This document shows, piece by piece, positions 1-13,100 of a DNA stretch of 64,000 bases; position 1 is the stretch's first letter, and every line of letters starts with the position of its first letter. Both the position numbers and the translations under genes were made by a program. The DNA comes from Paraescarpia echinospica. Taxonomy: Eukaryota > Annelida > Polychaeta > Sabellida > Siboglinidae. The DNA is taken from assembly GCA_020002185.1 (NCBI GenBank), contig CM034536.1:7322917-7386916 (forward strand), in the 5' to 3' direction. The notes below the pieces were generated by a model, which saw nothing but the letters and a program-made list of their open reading frames with translations, ran no database searches and was not told where the DNA came from.

Positions 1-324
1 CACCCAGTAGGAATTAATAAGAGGACGCAGTAGGCCACATTGTTAAGTTACACAGACGTGAACCATGTCAACACTACAAGAGATTACAAAAGTTACAATC
101 GCTTGTTACAGCCTAACAACGGTGAAAGTATAACTGTTGTATGGGCACAACAAAACTTATTTGTTTTTGACACCAGACTCGTATACAAGAGAACTGGGGT
201 TTACATCCTCATGTCACTGTTTCACAGCTTGGACAATTTCTTATGGGTATCAAATCAACTCCTTCTTTTGTTTATTTCTTTCTTTTTTCAATCTACATTG
301 TTTCCGTTAAGTGTACAGCCAGTA

Positions 325-450
325 CAGGGCATTGAGTGATCCTAATGTCTTGATACTGCACTATATATGAATATATCATCAATGGGTATTTACGTGTAAT
401 TAGGCTTCCCAAAGACGTTGAAGTAGTGTTTGAAGGAACAGGGCGTTGTT
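325..450 (+). repeat. SINE fragment (tail-like, diverged)
   Basis: The stretch resembles the 3' part of the tRNA-derived SINE at 1208-1515. It has a 'cctaatgtcttgatactg' block, a 'gcactatatatgaa' block and a 'ggcttcccaaagacgttga' block, which match in a different order. It is read as a rearranged fragment; identity is moderate. Confidence 0.4.
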
Positions 451-630
451 TTTGTAAGATAATGAAATAACAAGAAAATCCACCATTAAACCTAATTTTT
501 TTATTTATTTAAGGAACCTCTTAAAAATGCAAAATGCTGCCGCTTTTTCACTGAGGCCACTATTTTAGTGACATGCCAGTATAAATGTTGTGTTAGTGTG
601 TCATGGTGTTAACAGTTTTCGGTAAATAAA

Positions 631-792
631 AAAGTAAAGCAGAATCAACCTGATGAGCTGACAAGTTAGTGAAACAGTCTCCTGGTTTAGCTGGAATTAA
701 ATGTTAAGTCAAAAGTAAAGCAGAATCGGGCTGATGAGCTGACAAGTTAGTGAAACAGTCTCCTGGTCTACCTGGGATGAAGTGTTAAGTCA
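631..792. repeat. Two-copy 81-bp direct repeat
   Basis: The block starting 'aaagtaaagcagaatc' at 631 recurs at 712 with a period of 81 bp, and both copies run on through 'gatgagctgacaagttag'. It lies in the VPS8 intron upstream of the first visible exon. The copies differ by a few substitutions. Confidence 0.75.
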
Positions 793-889
793 AAAGCATT
801 TATTCAAACAAATCAATCAAAGAAACTCGCAAGTTGAGTACACAAAACATATTGATGAAACATTTGAAAGGCATCAAATTGAAGTAAAA

Positions 890-955
890 CTAATAATGTT
901 AAATGCTTTGTGTGATCCTAAGGACTTGATACTACACTGCGTAGGAACTTACAGA
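890..955 (+). repeat. SINE 3' tail fragment
   Basis: The sequence contains the family tail: a 'gctttgtgtgatcctaagg' block, then 'cttgatactacactg' and 'aggaacttac'. The same tail closes the SINEs at 1208 and 42868. No tRNA-like head is present, so this is a 5'-truncated copy. Confidence 0.45.
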
Positions 956-1007
956 TGCCTTATTGATGTGTTTAGATGTGATGATGATGATGAGTTGCGT
1001 GTGTCAG

Positions 1008-1153
1008 GTGTTGGAGAGTCTGTGTAGTCGGGATGGAGAGGGAGAAGAGAGACACGAGGAGAGACAACAGGCTCTCATTGAACTCATCAACGCCGGGGGG
1101 CTGCAGCACTTCAGTGAAGACAAACTCATTGAGCTCGTCGAGAAGGCAAAGTT
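1008..1153 (+). CDS. VPS8: VPS8 exon (first in window)
   Basis: The exon follows 'gtgtcag' and ends before 'gtaagt' in phase 2. It encodes 48 codons from VLESLC to EKAK. 'QQALIELINAG' and 'LIELVEKAK' match the helical region of VPS8 just before the 'CERLY' motif. The start phase relies on the acceptor, because the preceding exon is outside the window. Confidence 0.85.
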
Positions 1154-4100
1154 GTAAGTCTTCGTCTTACAGCTGTCATGGTTGTGATAGTACGAATGAT
1201 GTGCAGTGGCGCGATGGCACAGTGGCTAGAGCATTGCACACTCAATCGAGGAACTTGGGTTCGAATCCTGTGCTGCCATCAAACCTTGGGGAAGTTCGTT
1301 CACTCTATGTTGCCCCAGTTCACTTGGCTGTACGAATGAATACCTGGCTATAGACAGTGGTTGATATTTTTTTATGAGTCTTTGCATACTAATTTCAGAA
1401 TAGCTGAATGCTTCCCAGAGACGTCAAGATGGTATTTGATTGAAAACGTCTACCAAGGAGTAATGTGTAAAGTGCTTTGAGCAGTCCTAAGTACTGGATA
1501 CTTTGTATGAACTTATGATAAATATTGATCATTATATTATGTAGCTGTTTCTATGTGTCAAGAGAAGTATATGTTATTGTACCGGTAATAATATTTATAA
1601 AATACCGACAAGTTTATTTAAATTGTTATTGCATATGTTACATGCTTAACAATGTGTTCTTAGCAAAAATTGATTTTAATAAGATTTAGTTTGTTTGTTT
1701 GGTAATTTTAATTCTTCATCAAAATATAGACACAACCAGTATTACTGACACCACAGCTGTTACGCCATCAATATTGCTGCCAGAAATTAGTTACATTAAT
1801 GAAGGATGCATTATGAACACCTTGTTTGCATACTTCAACTTATTACTATATAAAAGAACGTCATTATTTTAAGAGCACACTTGTACGCAGTAATATGTAA
1901 TAATTCTTATGGATACTCTCACTGTTGTCTGGACGTGTTTGTCAGCTTCAAGATCTGTGAGCGGTTGTACTGGAAGAGAAGACAGTATGAGAAGATCATG
2001 AGTGGCTATCTCAGGGACACTGTTCGCGAGGTAAGAGAAACTTATTTTAATATTTTAGAGTCAAGCAATAAAATATCTTTAGAAACAACTTTCATCAGAA
2101 GTTATTCTGTCATTGATATAAAAATAATTCTCACTGCCTTGTTGCATTGTGATATTCTACTTTGTGCAATGCCACAATACCTAAATTAAGATAATTGTGT
2201 AAGTTACACAGTTTCCAGTATTATCTCTATCAAATAAGAAAATATGTTTTAAATAAGAAAATAATGTTTTTTTCTTAAATTTCTCTGTTAAAGATGTCCC
2301 ACAAACACATTTACACAATAAAAAAATCTTATAAGTAGTAACTGGTTTCATACTGTGAAAGAGACTTCTTGAACACCTTGTAACTTATACTTTTCAGCAG
2401 TTCACTGCACATTCAACATTACGTTGTACAAAACACAGCCAAGCGTTATCTTTGTATTCTCACTGTCGTCTGAGTTCCATTTCTAATAATGTTTTGTACA
2501 CTGTATTTCTGGTTATTAGGAAGTAATGAAAAGTGAACTGTTTCTGATTTTCACTGCAGTGTAAATCATCCAAAATTTAGCATTATTTTTAATATATTGA
2601 GACGCCACTGAATGTATGTGTTCCATTGCAGGGAATCGTCTTTCACTTTGTCGAGCATGTCCTTCAGGGAGAGAAGCTGAGTGAGGTCGAGAAAGAGAAA
2701 GTGCGGAATGAAGTAATTACTAACATCCATGTAAGTACGTAGTTAATTCAACTTACATTGTATGTTGTATATAGTTAATTCAACTTAAGTTGCACATAGT
2801 TAATTCAACTAGTTGAGCAGATGTGTAAAGAAGAGGGGGTGGGATTCGTAGATTTATGGGGATACTTTGTTGGGAGGGAAGATATGTACATGAGAGATGG
2901 CCTTCATCTAAGTGGAAAGGGGGCAGCAGTTTTCTCAGAGAACTTGCTGCAATCTGTTGACAGTGGTACAGGCTGCATCTATTTAAACTAGATTCGCAGG
3001 GGGGATTCACAGAGAAGCCTGAAACTGGAGGCATAGATAAAGACAGCAGAAATAAATCGGCAAAGAACAGCCTGGAAAACTGTTCTGAATCAGGATATAA
3101 ATGCATTTGTTTAAATGCAAGGAGCATAGTAAACAAAAGAAGTGAACTAAACATTATGGTAGAAGATATTGACCCTCACATAATAGGTATAACCGAATCG
3201 TGGGCCACCACTGATATATCAGATGCCGAATTGGGACTAACAGGATATGTAATGTTTAGGAAAGATAGAATAGGAAGAAAGGGAGGTGGAGTTATTTTAT
3301 ATATTAAAGAATCTATCCAGGCTTATGAAATAAAATTAGAAAGAGAAGCAGATTGCGAAGAAGCTGTTTGGTGTAACATAGTTACAGGAAACTCAACGTT
3401 AACAGTTGGGTTAGTTTATCGAAGTCCAAACATAAGCATAGAAGAGAATGAAAAAATACAAAACGCTATAAGGGAAGTAAGCAAACGGAACTGTATTATT
3501 ATGGGGGACTTTAACCATGGGCATATACAATGGAAATCTCTACAGAGTATGGGGAGTGAGGACCACAAGTTTTTAGTTTTAGTACAAGATAGTTTCCTTT
3601 CTCAACATGTGCTAGAACCAACCAGGGGAGAGAATGTGTTAGACTTAGTTTTGTCCTCACAGAAAGAATTAGTTGACAATGTCAAGATATGTGAGCCACT
3701 GGGGAGTAGTGATCACAACCAGATACATTTTACCATCAAAGTAAAATCAGAAAGGAATAGTAAAAAGCAGTATAGGAAAAATTTCCACAAAGGAAGGTAT
3801 AAGGACATGAGGAAATATTTAGCAAAGATAGACTGGAATAACACACTGAAGAATAAGACAGCAACCGAATGCTGGAATATCTTAAATAGTGAAATTAAGT
3901 GCATAGTCGATAAATTTGTACCTTTCAAAAAACAAGGGAAACGGTCTAAAAAGAAACACTTATCGAAAGAAGCCATTAGAAAAATTAAGTATAAACAAAT
4001 GATGTGGAAGTCATATAGATGTACTGGAAATGATGAAGACTACAACATTTATAAAGAAGCACTTAATCAAGCTACAGCTGAAATTAGAAATTCAAAGAGA

Positions 4101-7100
4101 AGCTATGAAAAAAAATTAGCTAGTAATATAAAACATGACAGTAAGAGTTTTTATGCGTATATTCGAAGCAAACAGAAAGTTCAGGATAAGGTCGGTCCTC
4201 TAGAAGATAGTGCTGGAAATACAATATCAGAGGGATTCTTAATGGCAGAAGACCTGAATGAGTATTTTAGTTCAGTGTTTACCAGGGAAGATATTAGTTC
4301 ACTGCCAGTACCAGAGGCTAAGTTCAAGGGGGCAGATTCAGACTATTTAGGACAGTTAGTTGTAACCTCGGAAATGGTAGCTAAGAAAATAAGGGCTATG
4401 AAGGATAATAAATCACCTGGAGTGGACGGGATTCCGCCCAAACTACTATTGGAAATTGTAGAACAAATTAGCGTACCGCTTGCAACAGTTTTCAATTTGT
4501 CATTAGAAGAGGGAGTGGTTCCTTTAGAATGGAAAGAGGCAAACATTATACCGTTATTTAAAAAAGGTTCGAGAAACAAGTCAGAGAACTATAGACCAGT
4601 GAGTTTAACATCAGTGATTTGCAAATTATTAGAAAGACTAATTAAAGATCACATGGTGGATTTTCTTGTTAAACATAACTTGATAAACCCATCTCAACAT
4701 GGGTTTTTAAAAGCGAGGTCATGCTTAACAAATATGTTATGTTTTTTGGAAGACATCACTAGGTGGGTAGATGAGGGATCACCAGTAGATATCATCTATT
4801 TAGATTTTCAAAAAGCTTTCGACAAAGTACCACATCAAAGATTACTCCTTAAACTAAAGGCCCATGGCATAGGAAATGGTATAATAAACTGGATAGAAAA
4901 ATGGCTGAATGACAGAAGACAACGTGTAGTAGTTGATGGGGAGGCTTCAAACTGGAAATCGGTATTGAGTGGGGTACCACAGGGATCAGTACTAGGACCT
5001 ATATTATTCTTAATATATATCAACGATTTGGACGATGATATAACAAGCAAGGTGTTAAAATTTGCGGATGATACAAAAGTGTTTAGAAGGATTAAAAGTG
5101 ATGGAGACAGACAGCATTTACAAGATGATCTTGATAGGTTGATCAAATGGTCTGAAAAGTGGCAAATGCTGTTCAATTTTGGGAAATGTAAATGCCTCCA
5201 CACAGGTCATGGGAATGAAGAGGTAAAATATAAAATGGGGGGTACTGTTCTAAGTACTACTGTAAAAGAAAAGGACTTAGGGTTAACCATTAGTGCTGAT
5301 ATGAAGGTTTCAGAGCAGTGCGGAATTGCAGCGTCAAAGGGAAATCAAATCCTTGGATTAATTAGGCGAAATATAGCGTATAAGAAAAAAGAATTAATAG
5401 TACCGCTGTACAAAACAATAGTGAGGCCTCATTTAGAATATTGTATACAAGCATGGAGGCCATATCGCAAGAAGGACATAGATATGCTAGAAAGAGTACA
5501 GAGGAGAGCGACTAAAATGATACCAAATCTGAGGGATCTTAGTTACGAAATACGCCTAAAAGAATGTGGTTTAACAACACTAGAGACCAGGAGATTGAGA
5601 GGAGATCACATAGAAGTGTTTAAAATATTGAATGGTTATGAAAATATTGATAGAAACATTTTTTTCTCAGTTAAGAAAGATAGAAGGACCAGAGGACATG
5701 AAGCTACATTAGTAAAGGAGCAGTGTAGATTAGATATAAGAAAGTTCTCATTCTCACAAAGGACTGTAAATGAATGGAACAGATTATCTCCTGATTGTGT
5801 TGGTGCTAGTAGCGTGAATATGTTTAAAAATAAAATCGACACACACCTTAAAAGGGCGGGATACATGTAGATAAAAACTATTGGACTCTCGATAAGCCAA
5901 AAGGCCTCCTTGTCCACCTGCCATCCAGAGTAATTTTCTGGATGGCAATCTTGTTGTTAAATCTTGTTAACTTATGTTGCATATAGTTAACTCAACTTAT
6001 GTTGCACATAATTAATTCAACCAGTGGGATTTAACAGTTATTTTGAGGTGCACGTATCCTCCACTATTCATAAATATTTTTGATATACATTAACTGGCTT
6101 ATTCATTTCCCAATGTAACCATATATTGATTGATTGTTTATTTCCAAGTGAAAAATGCATACAAAGAGAACTACACACAATATACAATACATAAACATTT
6201 ACACATGGAAATGGGGGAAGATAGAAGTGTTGTACTTATTAATCACTTCCCCCAACACGACTATAACTTATACAAGTATATTAAACACAACATTGGTAAC
6301 AACATGGAAATATATTTTTAAAAAGCAATCTCATTATTTTTTCAGTTACATTTATATATATATATATATACATATATACATGTATATATATATATATATA
6401 CATATCTATATATATATACATACATACACACATATATACATACATATACGTATATTCATCACTTCCGTTTTACTTGTGTGATTGGTAATTATTAATAAAC
6501 AAGTGCTTAAGTCTTGTTTTTAGTATTTTAATTGTAGCTGAACTAGTTATTTTTTCATCATAGGAGTTCCATATTTTAACCTCACATACCGATATACACA
6601 TAGATTTCAAAGTTGTGTGAGTATACACGTGTTTCATTTGTTTACTTTGACGTGTCAAATGCATTGAATCATGGTTAGTAGCAAAGAATTCTTGAAGGTT
6701 ATACGGCAACATCTTATTTTTAGCCTTGAACATTACAATAGAAATTCTCAATTTTATTATGTCAGTCAGTTTAAGTATAGCTAAATCATAAAATAATGTA
6801 CTAGTATGACATAAAAAAGTCTCATTGCATATTAGCCTGATTACTTTCTTCTGTAAAATAAAAACACTGTGAACAATAGTTTTATAAGTGCTGCCCCAGA
6901 CTTCACAGCAGTATGATATATAAGGGAGAAATAGTGAACAATATAATATGAACAGTGAGTCTTTGTCAAGTATGTATCTAGTTCTGTACATAATGGCAAT
7001 AGTGTTTGACACTTTGGATTATATCATTCTAACGTGCTCCTTCCAGTTGAGCTTATGATCGATCAAGACTACTAAAAACTTACTAACATATACTCTGTCT

Positions 7101-10100
7101 AAACTCTTATTGTCAATTTTTATATCAATATTTGAATTAATGCAACAGTTGATATAAAACTAGTATAATAAAGTTTCATTTTCATGTAGATACAGCATTC
7201 ATGAACATTCTTTTATTACATTGAGCCAATTTGTTCTATGTGACATCATTAAAGTTTTATGTTTCATTAAATGATTTTATTGTGTTCAGTTAGCACAGGT
7301 CTAGTGAATATTGAATAATGTATAGTTTTTTCTTTCTCTTGATCTTTGCAGGGTGCAGACTATGTAATTTGCTCATTTCTGCTGTCACAATGAGTTTTTA
7401 AAGATTTTGTGACACTGTCCCACTATCAAATATTTAAGAAGTAACAGAAACTATAGTGTTGTTTTTAATGCATTAAACAGCATACAATGTAGCTTCCTTG
7501 ACAACAGACAGTGTGTTATAATGTATGCATGCATATTATTGGTAGGAGATATCGCATTGCATTAAAGGGAATAAAAACATCTATTGCTTGAATTCATATT
7601 ATATTACATCCTGCTATCTATTTCCATGTCCACCAAGCAAAAAAAATCAAAAAATTAAATGAATTAGAAATTTCACTTTTATGCTGTGCAGCCGGACATT
7701 TTTGAATATGCATATTTTTGGCGCACTTTTTGGGATGCTGAGATGTGACGTCACTTATGACCCATACTCGCATCAGGCCGACCCTTTCCATGCATTCAGA
7801 GCATGTTTACATGGATAGTTTTCGGGTCGAAACGAGTGTCAAAATTAGTTATTGTGCGATATTCCGATGTAATACAAACACTAGTCATCCAAACAAATAT
7901 AATGTAATGGATATATAATTTATTAATTGTATATATATATTGTACCGTAATGTATTGTAATTATATATGTAAAAACAAATTGTGATCTGTCTGGATAAAT
8001 AAAATTTAGAAACATCGTTATATATAATTACAATATTTTCATTTTTGTGGCGAATAAATAATTACTACAAAAATATAACAATATTTACAAACAGTGCATC
8101 ATAGTATACAAAATGATTTGGTTTATATAACTTCGTGAAAACATAAACAAAACAAAGTGTAAAGAAAATCAATGGTTTGGTGTCAGGATTGAACTGGCGT
8201 CACCCAATTGCAAAATAAATGACAAGAAACCAACGCGTTTACCAACTGAGCTAGTGGCACCGACAGAAATTCACTGACTGATTTAAGTTGTTATGATAAA
8301 TTGTACAACTCCTCCTTCATACATCGATATTCTAGTGATATTATCAGATTATACACATTACTTTCTGTAGCTGGATACAAAATATGTTTGCTATGTATGT
8401 TTATTGGTGTAGATTATCACCCGTTGGTTGCATTCGATATATAATTTTTCTGAAAACTAGCCCAAGCTCGGCGAAACCTTGTCAACTTGTAGGCTCATTC
8501 ACATTCATTGTTTTGAATAAAATTGGATTCATGTGGAACCGTAAGATAACTGCTTGTTCCTCTATGATGACTAGTGTTTGTATTAGATCAGAATATCGCA
8601 CAATAACTCCTTCTAACACTCGTTTCGATCCAAAAGCTATCCTTGTAAACATGCTCTGAATGCATGGAAAGGGTTAGCCTGATGCGAGTGTGAGTCATAC
8701 GTGACGTCACGATACCATGTGATCGCCTAGCTCATTAAATTTTTATTTTCCGCGGGAATCGCTACACAGACTGGTTTAAAATCGAATATATGCTACAAAT
8801 GTATTTTTCTGTATTTTTTATTGTTCTCGAATGTTACATACAATGTTAAACTTTGTGTACACATAGAAAACAGATTTTAGCTAATGCCTTGTTTTTATTT
8901 CCTTTAATACCTGTTTTTGATAGAAGTTAATTTGATAAAATGTATTTCATGAATGAATATCTAGCTACAGACAGTGGCGGATATTTGTGTAGCAATAGTC
9001 TTCATGCAGAATTTGCAGCATGGCTGAACACTTTCCAGAGAAGTTGAGATGGCATTCAAACACACAGGTCTGCCATGGTGTGAAGTGTGAAGCACTCTGG
9101 GCAAGAACTGTATACCGCATTATATAAGAACTTACCTTTACCAACCACTGTGAGTGACTGTATGTGTTTGTTTGTAGACTCTGGTGACCATCAGTAGCTC
9201 CAACACAGCTCAGCTGGTCCTAAGCTGCTTCTGTGACCGTCTGCAAGTCATAGTCAAGAAGCTCGAGTCGCAACCAGAACTACTGTTCAGACTGCTTCGA
9301 GCTATCTTTGAGTGTCGGTAGGTGTTGTTTATCTTTGAGTGTCGGTAGGTGTTGTTTATCTTTGAGTGTCGGTAGGTGTTGTTTATCTTTGAGTGTCGGT
9401 AGGTGTTGTTTATCTTTGAGTGTCGGTAGGTGTTGTTTATCTTTGAGTGTCGGTAGGTGTTGTTTATCTTTGAGTGTCGGTAGGTGTTGTTTATCTTTGA
9501 GAGTCGGTAGGTGTTTGACATCAAGACATGAAATACTAGGCAGTTATCGTTAACTGGATTTAGCGAAATTGCCTTAAAAAGCATCCTGATTATATCTAAC
9601 TTATGCTTGTTTCACATGTTCTCTAAAGCCTTCATAAGAATGTCAGCAATACATTTCAGGCCGTTTTGACATTTATCTATGTTTGTGTATGGCCGATTTC
9701 ACATACAAAGCAAGCTAATTAAAACATTAAAATGTCTTGTGTATTTTGTTTAGATACACTTCAGTTTCAACCATTCAAATTTCCATAGATCATGCAAGAA
9801 ATTTAATCTGGATTTGATTATTTTTTTTTATTTTTACTTTAACTTCACAATGTAGCATACGTTGTATCATGTTGCTTGAATGAGAGTCTAGCACACATGT
9901 TTCTGGACAATGAATTAACTCTCATTTATCTCACCAGGGAGGATGAAGGGGGCGCCACTGAGCACCCTGACATCGTCGCAGATGTTCACGAACTCTATAT
10001 AGAATTGATGTGCAAAGTTGATGTGGACAAAGTTGCAAGTTACATCATCAGAACAGAAGGTTACAGACTCACAGAAACTCTAGAGGTGCATGCCCTCTTG

Positions 10101-13100
10101 ACCCTGTCATAGTTTTACCAGTTTTGTTGCTCTATCAACTGTTTGTATTGTTAAACCCCTACATATTGACACATCAATAAAAAAAATTGAATGGACCTAC
10201 CGCTTCACTTTGGATGAACGAACAAAACTGTTGTTTGTTCAAGATTATATTTTTTTATTTTTACAATAAAAAAACTGTTATATGCTAACAAGTGAAAAGT
10301 TGGAATTCGAAGGTAGTATTAAAATAAGAGAGACTTTGCAAGGCCCATCTCAACTCCCCAATTCCAATCATGTCACATGCTCAATTAGATTATCCAGCAA
10401 TCGAACTGAGTGTGTGATACGACCAGGAAGGCAGTTGAGATGAGTTGCTTGCAAACTCTCTATTATATATCAGGTCACATCCCAAAACACAAAATTGTGC
10501 TTTACCCTGGGTAGCATTACAGAACAGCCTTGCAACCAATGCCATTTTAAATTCAGTACCTGTGGCCATATCGTGACACATAGTGTACCTTTACAACCTG
10601 ATGTCTTCTAGATCTGTCGGCGGCATGATGTCTCTGAGGCTACATCGTTTCTCCTGGAGAAGTTAGGAGATGTTCAGGAAGCCTTTGATGTTCTACTAAA
10701 GGTGAGTAGGGAGATCATTTACATGTTCCATAGTACCAAGGCTCTATCTGGGATTATGTGGAGTTTGGAGAGATGAGTTTTCACACACTCATGTCGGCCA
10801 CTGGGTCAAACACTATTGGCTTCAACCATCAGATTCCTCTGATGGTCTTCAGATTCTTTCTGACAATGTTGCTGGGTTACATAATGTAATTTTTTAATTA
10901 GATGTTAAATAAGGGATAGTCTCAAGATTAGGAAGTCATTTGACCTCCGATTTCCTTCCATCTCACACTTGAAACTTTGAATTGCATTACCCTGTGCAGA
11001 ACTTCAACCACTTCAACTTTTGTTGTCATAACAAAAAACTACCAGCAAACAAAACAGTATATGAGAAACGAAATTGAGAAACTACATCATTATGTCAGAC
11101 ATCCATGAAATGTATATCACTCGTTATACATTCATCACATCATATTGAATGGTTATGAAAATATTGATAGAAATATGTTTTTTTCAGTTAAGAAAGATAG
11201 AAAGACTAGAGGACATGAAGTTACATTAGTAAAGGAGCAGTGTAGATTAGACGTGAGAAAGTTCTAATTTTCACAAAGGACTGTGAATGAATGGAACAGA
11301 TTATCTGATGATTGTGTGGGTGCTAGTAGTGTGAATATGTTTAAAAATAAAATCGACACATACCTCAGAAGGGCTGGATATATGTAGATAAAAGGGTTGG
11401 ACTCTTGATAAGCCAAAGGGCTTCCTTGTCCACCTGCCATCTAGAGTTAATTCTCTGGATGGCAATCTTGTTAAATCTTGTTAAATCACTGAACTCAACT
11501 TTGTTAGCTGTCACCATCCAGGTTAATGCACTTCACCATGAGTTTGCATTATTTAAACAACTTTTTCATAAATATGATACCGTGTTTGCAGAAGTTGAAG
11601 AGTAGCATTGGCCAGTTCTGTGAAAAATGTTCCCCTCAACACAAGAAGGCACTGGATTATGAAGGTTCGTTTTAGGGATGGTCCCTAAATATGGTTCTGC
11701 ATACAGTCACTTGCATATGACCTTATTTTTTGCTTCATTTATCATTGCTTTACAGTGTTGTAAAATGACAATGATGTAATGTAGCTGTGATTTTGGTTGA
11801 TACTAGCTGCTTAACAAGTAACATGGTTAGACATCGATTGTTCATGATGTTATCGTGTATTCTCTGATTGGTCCAAAGTCTGCCGAACAATTGGGAATAT
11901 TTTATGTAACATGCATTGCAAAAAACTGTTCAAATGTACGTCATAACTAACGTCATATACATGTTGGGGTAGATTTTGCATTGTCCTGCTGTGGGAAGTC
12001 ATGGGCAGAAACCATGGAGGAAGGATTCACCTTTCAGTGCATTGGGTGTTGGAAGGTGGAGTGTCTGCAGAAGGAGATAGTTAGGTTGACAGATATTGTG
12101 AAGGGAATGGAGATGGGAATTAGCAAGGAGGCAGGTCGAATGGAGAGAGACGACAGGGAGAGAGGTGAGAATACTGCAAGACTGAAGGAGAATAGCAGTG
12201 GCAAGAAAACTGAGGAAAGGAGATTGAGAGGAGGGAAGGTGATTGGAGGAGAAGAAATTGGAAAATCGACAAAAAAAACGTGACAAGCGTTAAGGTGACA
12301 GGGAAGAAAGTGACCGTAGAGAAGGAGGGAGGGAAGATGGAACGGGAGAGGAGAGAAGAAAATGAGATGGGACGAAAGATGAAGGGACGAAAGGAAGTGA
12401 GAGCAAATGTGATAGAAGAGAAGTTGATAAAAGGGACGCTGACAGCAGGAAAGGTGACAAGAGAAAAAGCGACAGGACAGAATGGATCGGAAGAGAATGT
12501 GACAGGAGAGAAGACGACAGGGGGAAAGACAACAACCAGACAGATGCAAACCGAAGAAGGAGCTATTCTAAGGCAGTGATTGAGGGGGCAATGAGGAAAG
12601 AGAGGGTGTTTATGGGCGACTCCATTATGAGAAAGACGGACAAGACACTGAGCGAGGGGAAAGACGTCGTTGTTTGTCTACCGGGGGCTAGGATTGAACA
12701 TGTGACTGACAGAGTAGAAAAGGTATTGGGACATGGCAAGGGGGGTCTATACTGGTACATGTAGGAACAAATAATTCAGACAGGGAGGGAACAACTAAGA
12801 TAGTACGGAAGTGTAGACAGTTAGTGAGGAAGCTAAAGAAGACAAGAGTTGAACAGGTTATTCTGTCAGGAATTTTGCCAGTAATGGGAGGAAGGGAGGC
12901 AACGTATAGAAACTGCAAGAGGATGGCGATCAACGCACTAGTTGAGCACATGTGTGAAGAAGAGGGGGTGGGATTCACAGATTTATGGGGATACTTTGTT
13001 GGGAGGGAAGATATGTACATGAGAGATGGCCTCCATCTTAGTGGAAAGGGGGCAGCAGTTTTCTCAGAGAACCTGCTGCGATCTGTTGACAGTGGGACAG

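Larger units (their letters stand above)
2808..5968 (+). mobile_element. CR1-like LINE, copy A (5'-truncated in ORF1, intact ORF2)
   Basis: The copy begins inside the esterase part of ORF1, carries the ORF1 stop at 2989-2991, an uninterrupted ORF2, and the family 3' UTR with its hairpin and the terminal 'cttgttaaat'-type repeats. It lies in sense orientation in a VPS8 intron. It is the least damaged of the four copies here. The exact 5' junction is blurred by the flanking 'caactagttg' overlap. Confidence 0.9.

Noticed and set aside
40..339. 99-codon ORF at the left edge as a VPS8 exon
   Set aside because: Its residues do not fit the family and there is no suitable splice border; it lies in the intron upstream of the exon at 1008.
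8179..8261. Functional tRNA gene
   Set aside because: The A- and B-box-like parts are present, but the anticodon stem does not form and the module sits in a repeated element.
9210..9584. Repetitive ORFs on both strands over the 27-bp array
   Set aside because: By-products of the period-27 repeat; the + strand codes for VPS8 up to 9317 only.
12280..12579. Independent Lys/Glu-rich gene
   Set aside because: It is the charged linker of CR1 ORF1 in a shifted frame, between the zinc-finger-like and esterase parts.
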